From the NCBI RefSeq assembly GCF_029382255.1, contig NZ_JARLLG010000002.1, positions 372,001 to 436,000 on the forward strand: a stretch of DNA of 64,000 nt, given 5' to 3'. Numbering within the stretch: the first letter of the stretch is position 1; each line of letters begins with the position of its first letter. This DNA is from Isoptericola croceus (GTDB lineage Bacteria; Actinomycetota; Actinomycetes; Actinomycetales; Cellulomonadaceae). Positions 63,719 through 64,000 of the stretch are shown in pieces. The position numbers and the translations under genes are program-made. The notes under the pieces were generated by a model. It worked only from the letters and a program-made list of their open reading frames with translations, searched no databases and was not told where the DNA came from.

Positions 63719-64000
63719 CGTCTCACGTCCTGAGCCAGCTCCGCAGCCTCGAGGCGGAGAGCATCCACATCATCCGTGAGGTGGTCGCCGAGATGCAGCG
63801 GCCCGTGCTGCTGTTCTCCGGCGGCAAGGACTCGATCGTCATGCTGCACCTGGCGGCCAAGGCCTTCGCCCCCGCGCGCATCCCGTTCCCGATCATGCAC
63901 GTCGACACCGGGCTGAACTTCCAGACCGTGCTGGACTGCCGTGACCGGTGGGTCGAGCGGCTCGGCGTCCAGCTCGTCGTCGCCTCCGTGCAGGACGCGA
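63715..64000 (+). CDS. cysD: Sulfate adenylyltransferase subunit 2, N-terminal part (runs off the window)
   Basis: 95 codons from GTG at 63715-63717. The PP-loop SGGKDS (35-40), preceded by RPVLLF, and [18 protein letters not shown] identify CysD, which forms APS from ATP and sulfate with the GTPase CysN. CysN would be expected just beyond the edge. Overlaps the cysQ stop by 4 bases. Confidence 0.95.
   Translation, partial: MTSHVLSQLRSLEAESIHIIREVVAEMQRPVLLFSGGKDSIVMLHLAAKAFAPARIPFPIMHVDTGLNFQTVLDCRDRWVERLGVQLVVASVQDA

Overview
The window is very GC-rich, has G/C-ended codons throughout, and carries actinobacterial signature genes: a WhiB2-type regulator, DUF3499, DUF5719, TIGR03089, LytR-CpsA-Psr (LCP) proteins and GlfT2/UDP-galactopyranose mutase. 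Many genes start at or a few bases after a TANNNT box, which is the leaderless style of actinobacteria. The gene set fits a Micrococcales genome (Cellulomonadaceae/Promicromonosporaceae type). No rRNA, tRNA or CRISPR was seen.

Layout. 1-10.0 kb: the N-terminal part of an FHA/FtsK-like membrane protein, a MacB/FtsX-type ABC exporter, a voltage-sensor-like membrane protein, a NarL-type two-component system whose likely operator lies before the exporter, and an OmpR-type two-component system. 10.2-13.9 kb: gtrA, purK-purE and an IS30-family insertion. 13.9-20.3 kb: two LCP ligases, a secreted PGRP-type amidase and UDP-glucose dehydrogenase. 20.3-32.0 kb: the conserved actinobacterial block TIGR03089 / whiB2 / membrane GT2 / DUF5719 / metallopeptidase-like / DUF3499 / manA / phosphomannomutase / Trm112, interrupted by a lower-GC pyruvyltransferase-family gene. 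32.0-42.0 kb: a GT2 + polysialyltransferase-like pair, a SpoIID-like secreted protein, galactofuranan genes (glfT2, a GlfT1-like two-domain enzyme, glf) and an AbiEi/DUF559 gene.

42.1-54.3 kb is the most unusual part. It holds a second manA, three sulfotransferase-like genes, one 707-codon frame joining CMP-nonulosonate cytidylyltransferase + KdsC-like HAD phosphatase + NeuB-like synthase, a second GT2 + polysialyltransferase-like pair, another GT2, a DUF6716 gene and a GT52-like gene. 54.4-60.5 kb: a GT4 enzyme, two CDP-glycerol glycerophosphotransferase-like enzymes and a TagGH/Wzm-Wzt-type exporter. 60.5-64.0 kb: sulfate activation (adenylyl-sulfate kinase, TauE-type carrier, CysQ, start of CysD).

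How they may work together (inference): ManA supplies mannose-6-phosphate, the fused enzyme makes a CMP-activated sialic-acid-like sugar (Kdn is the best guess because no NeuC-type epimerase is present), polysialyltransferase-like and teichoic-acid enzymes assemble a polymer, the ABC transporter exports it, LCP proteins anchor it to peptidoglycan, and PAPS-dependent sulfotransferases decorate it. Four long palindromes with shared GCCGA ends are scattered through this island, one of them inside the fused coding frame.
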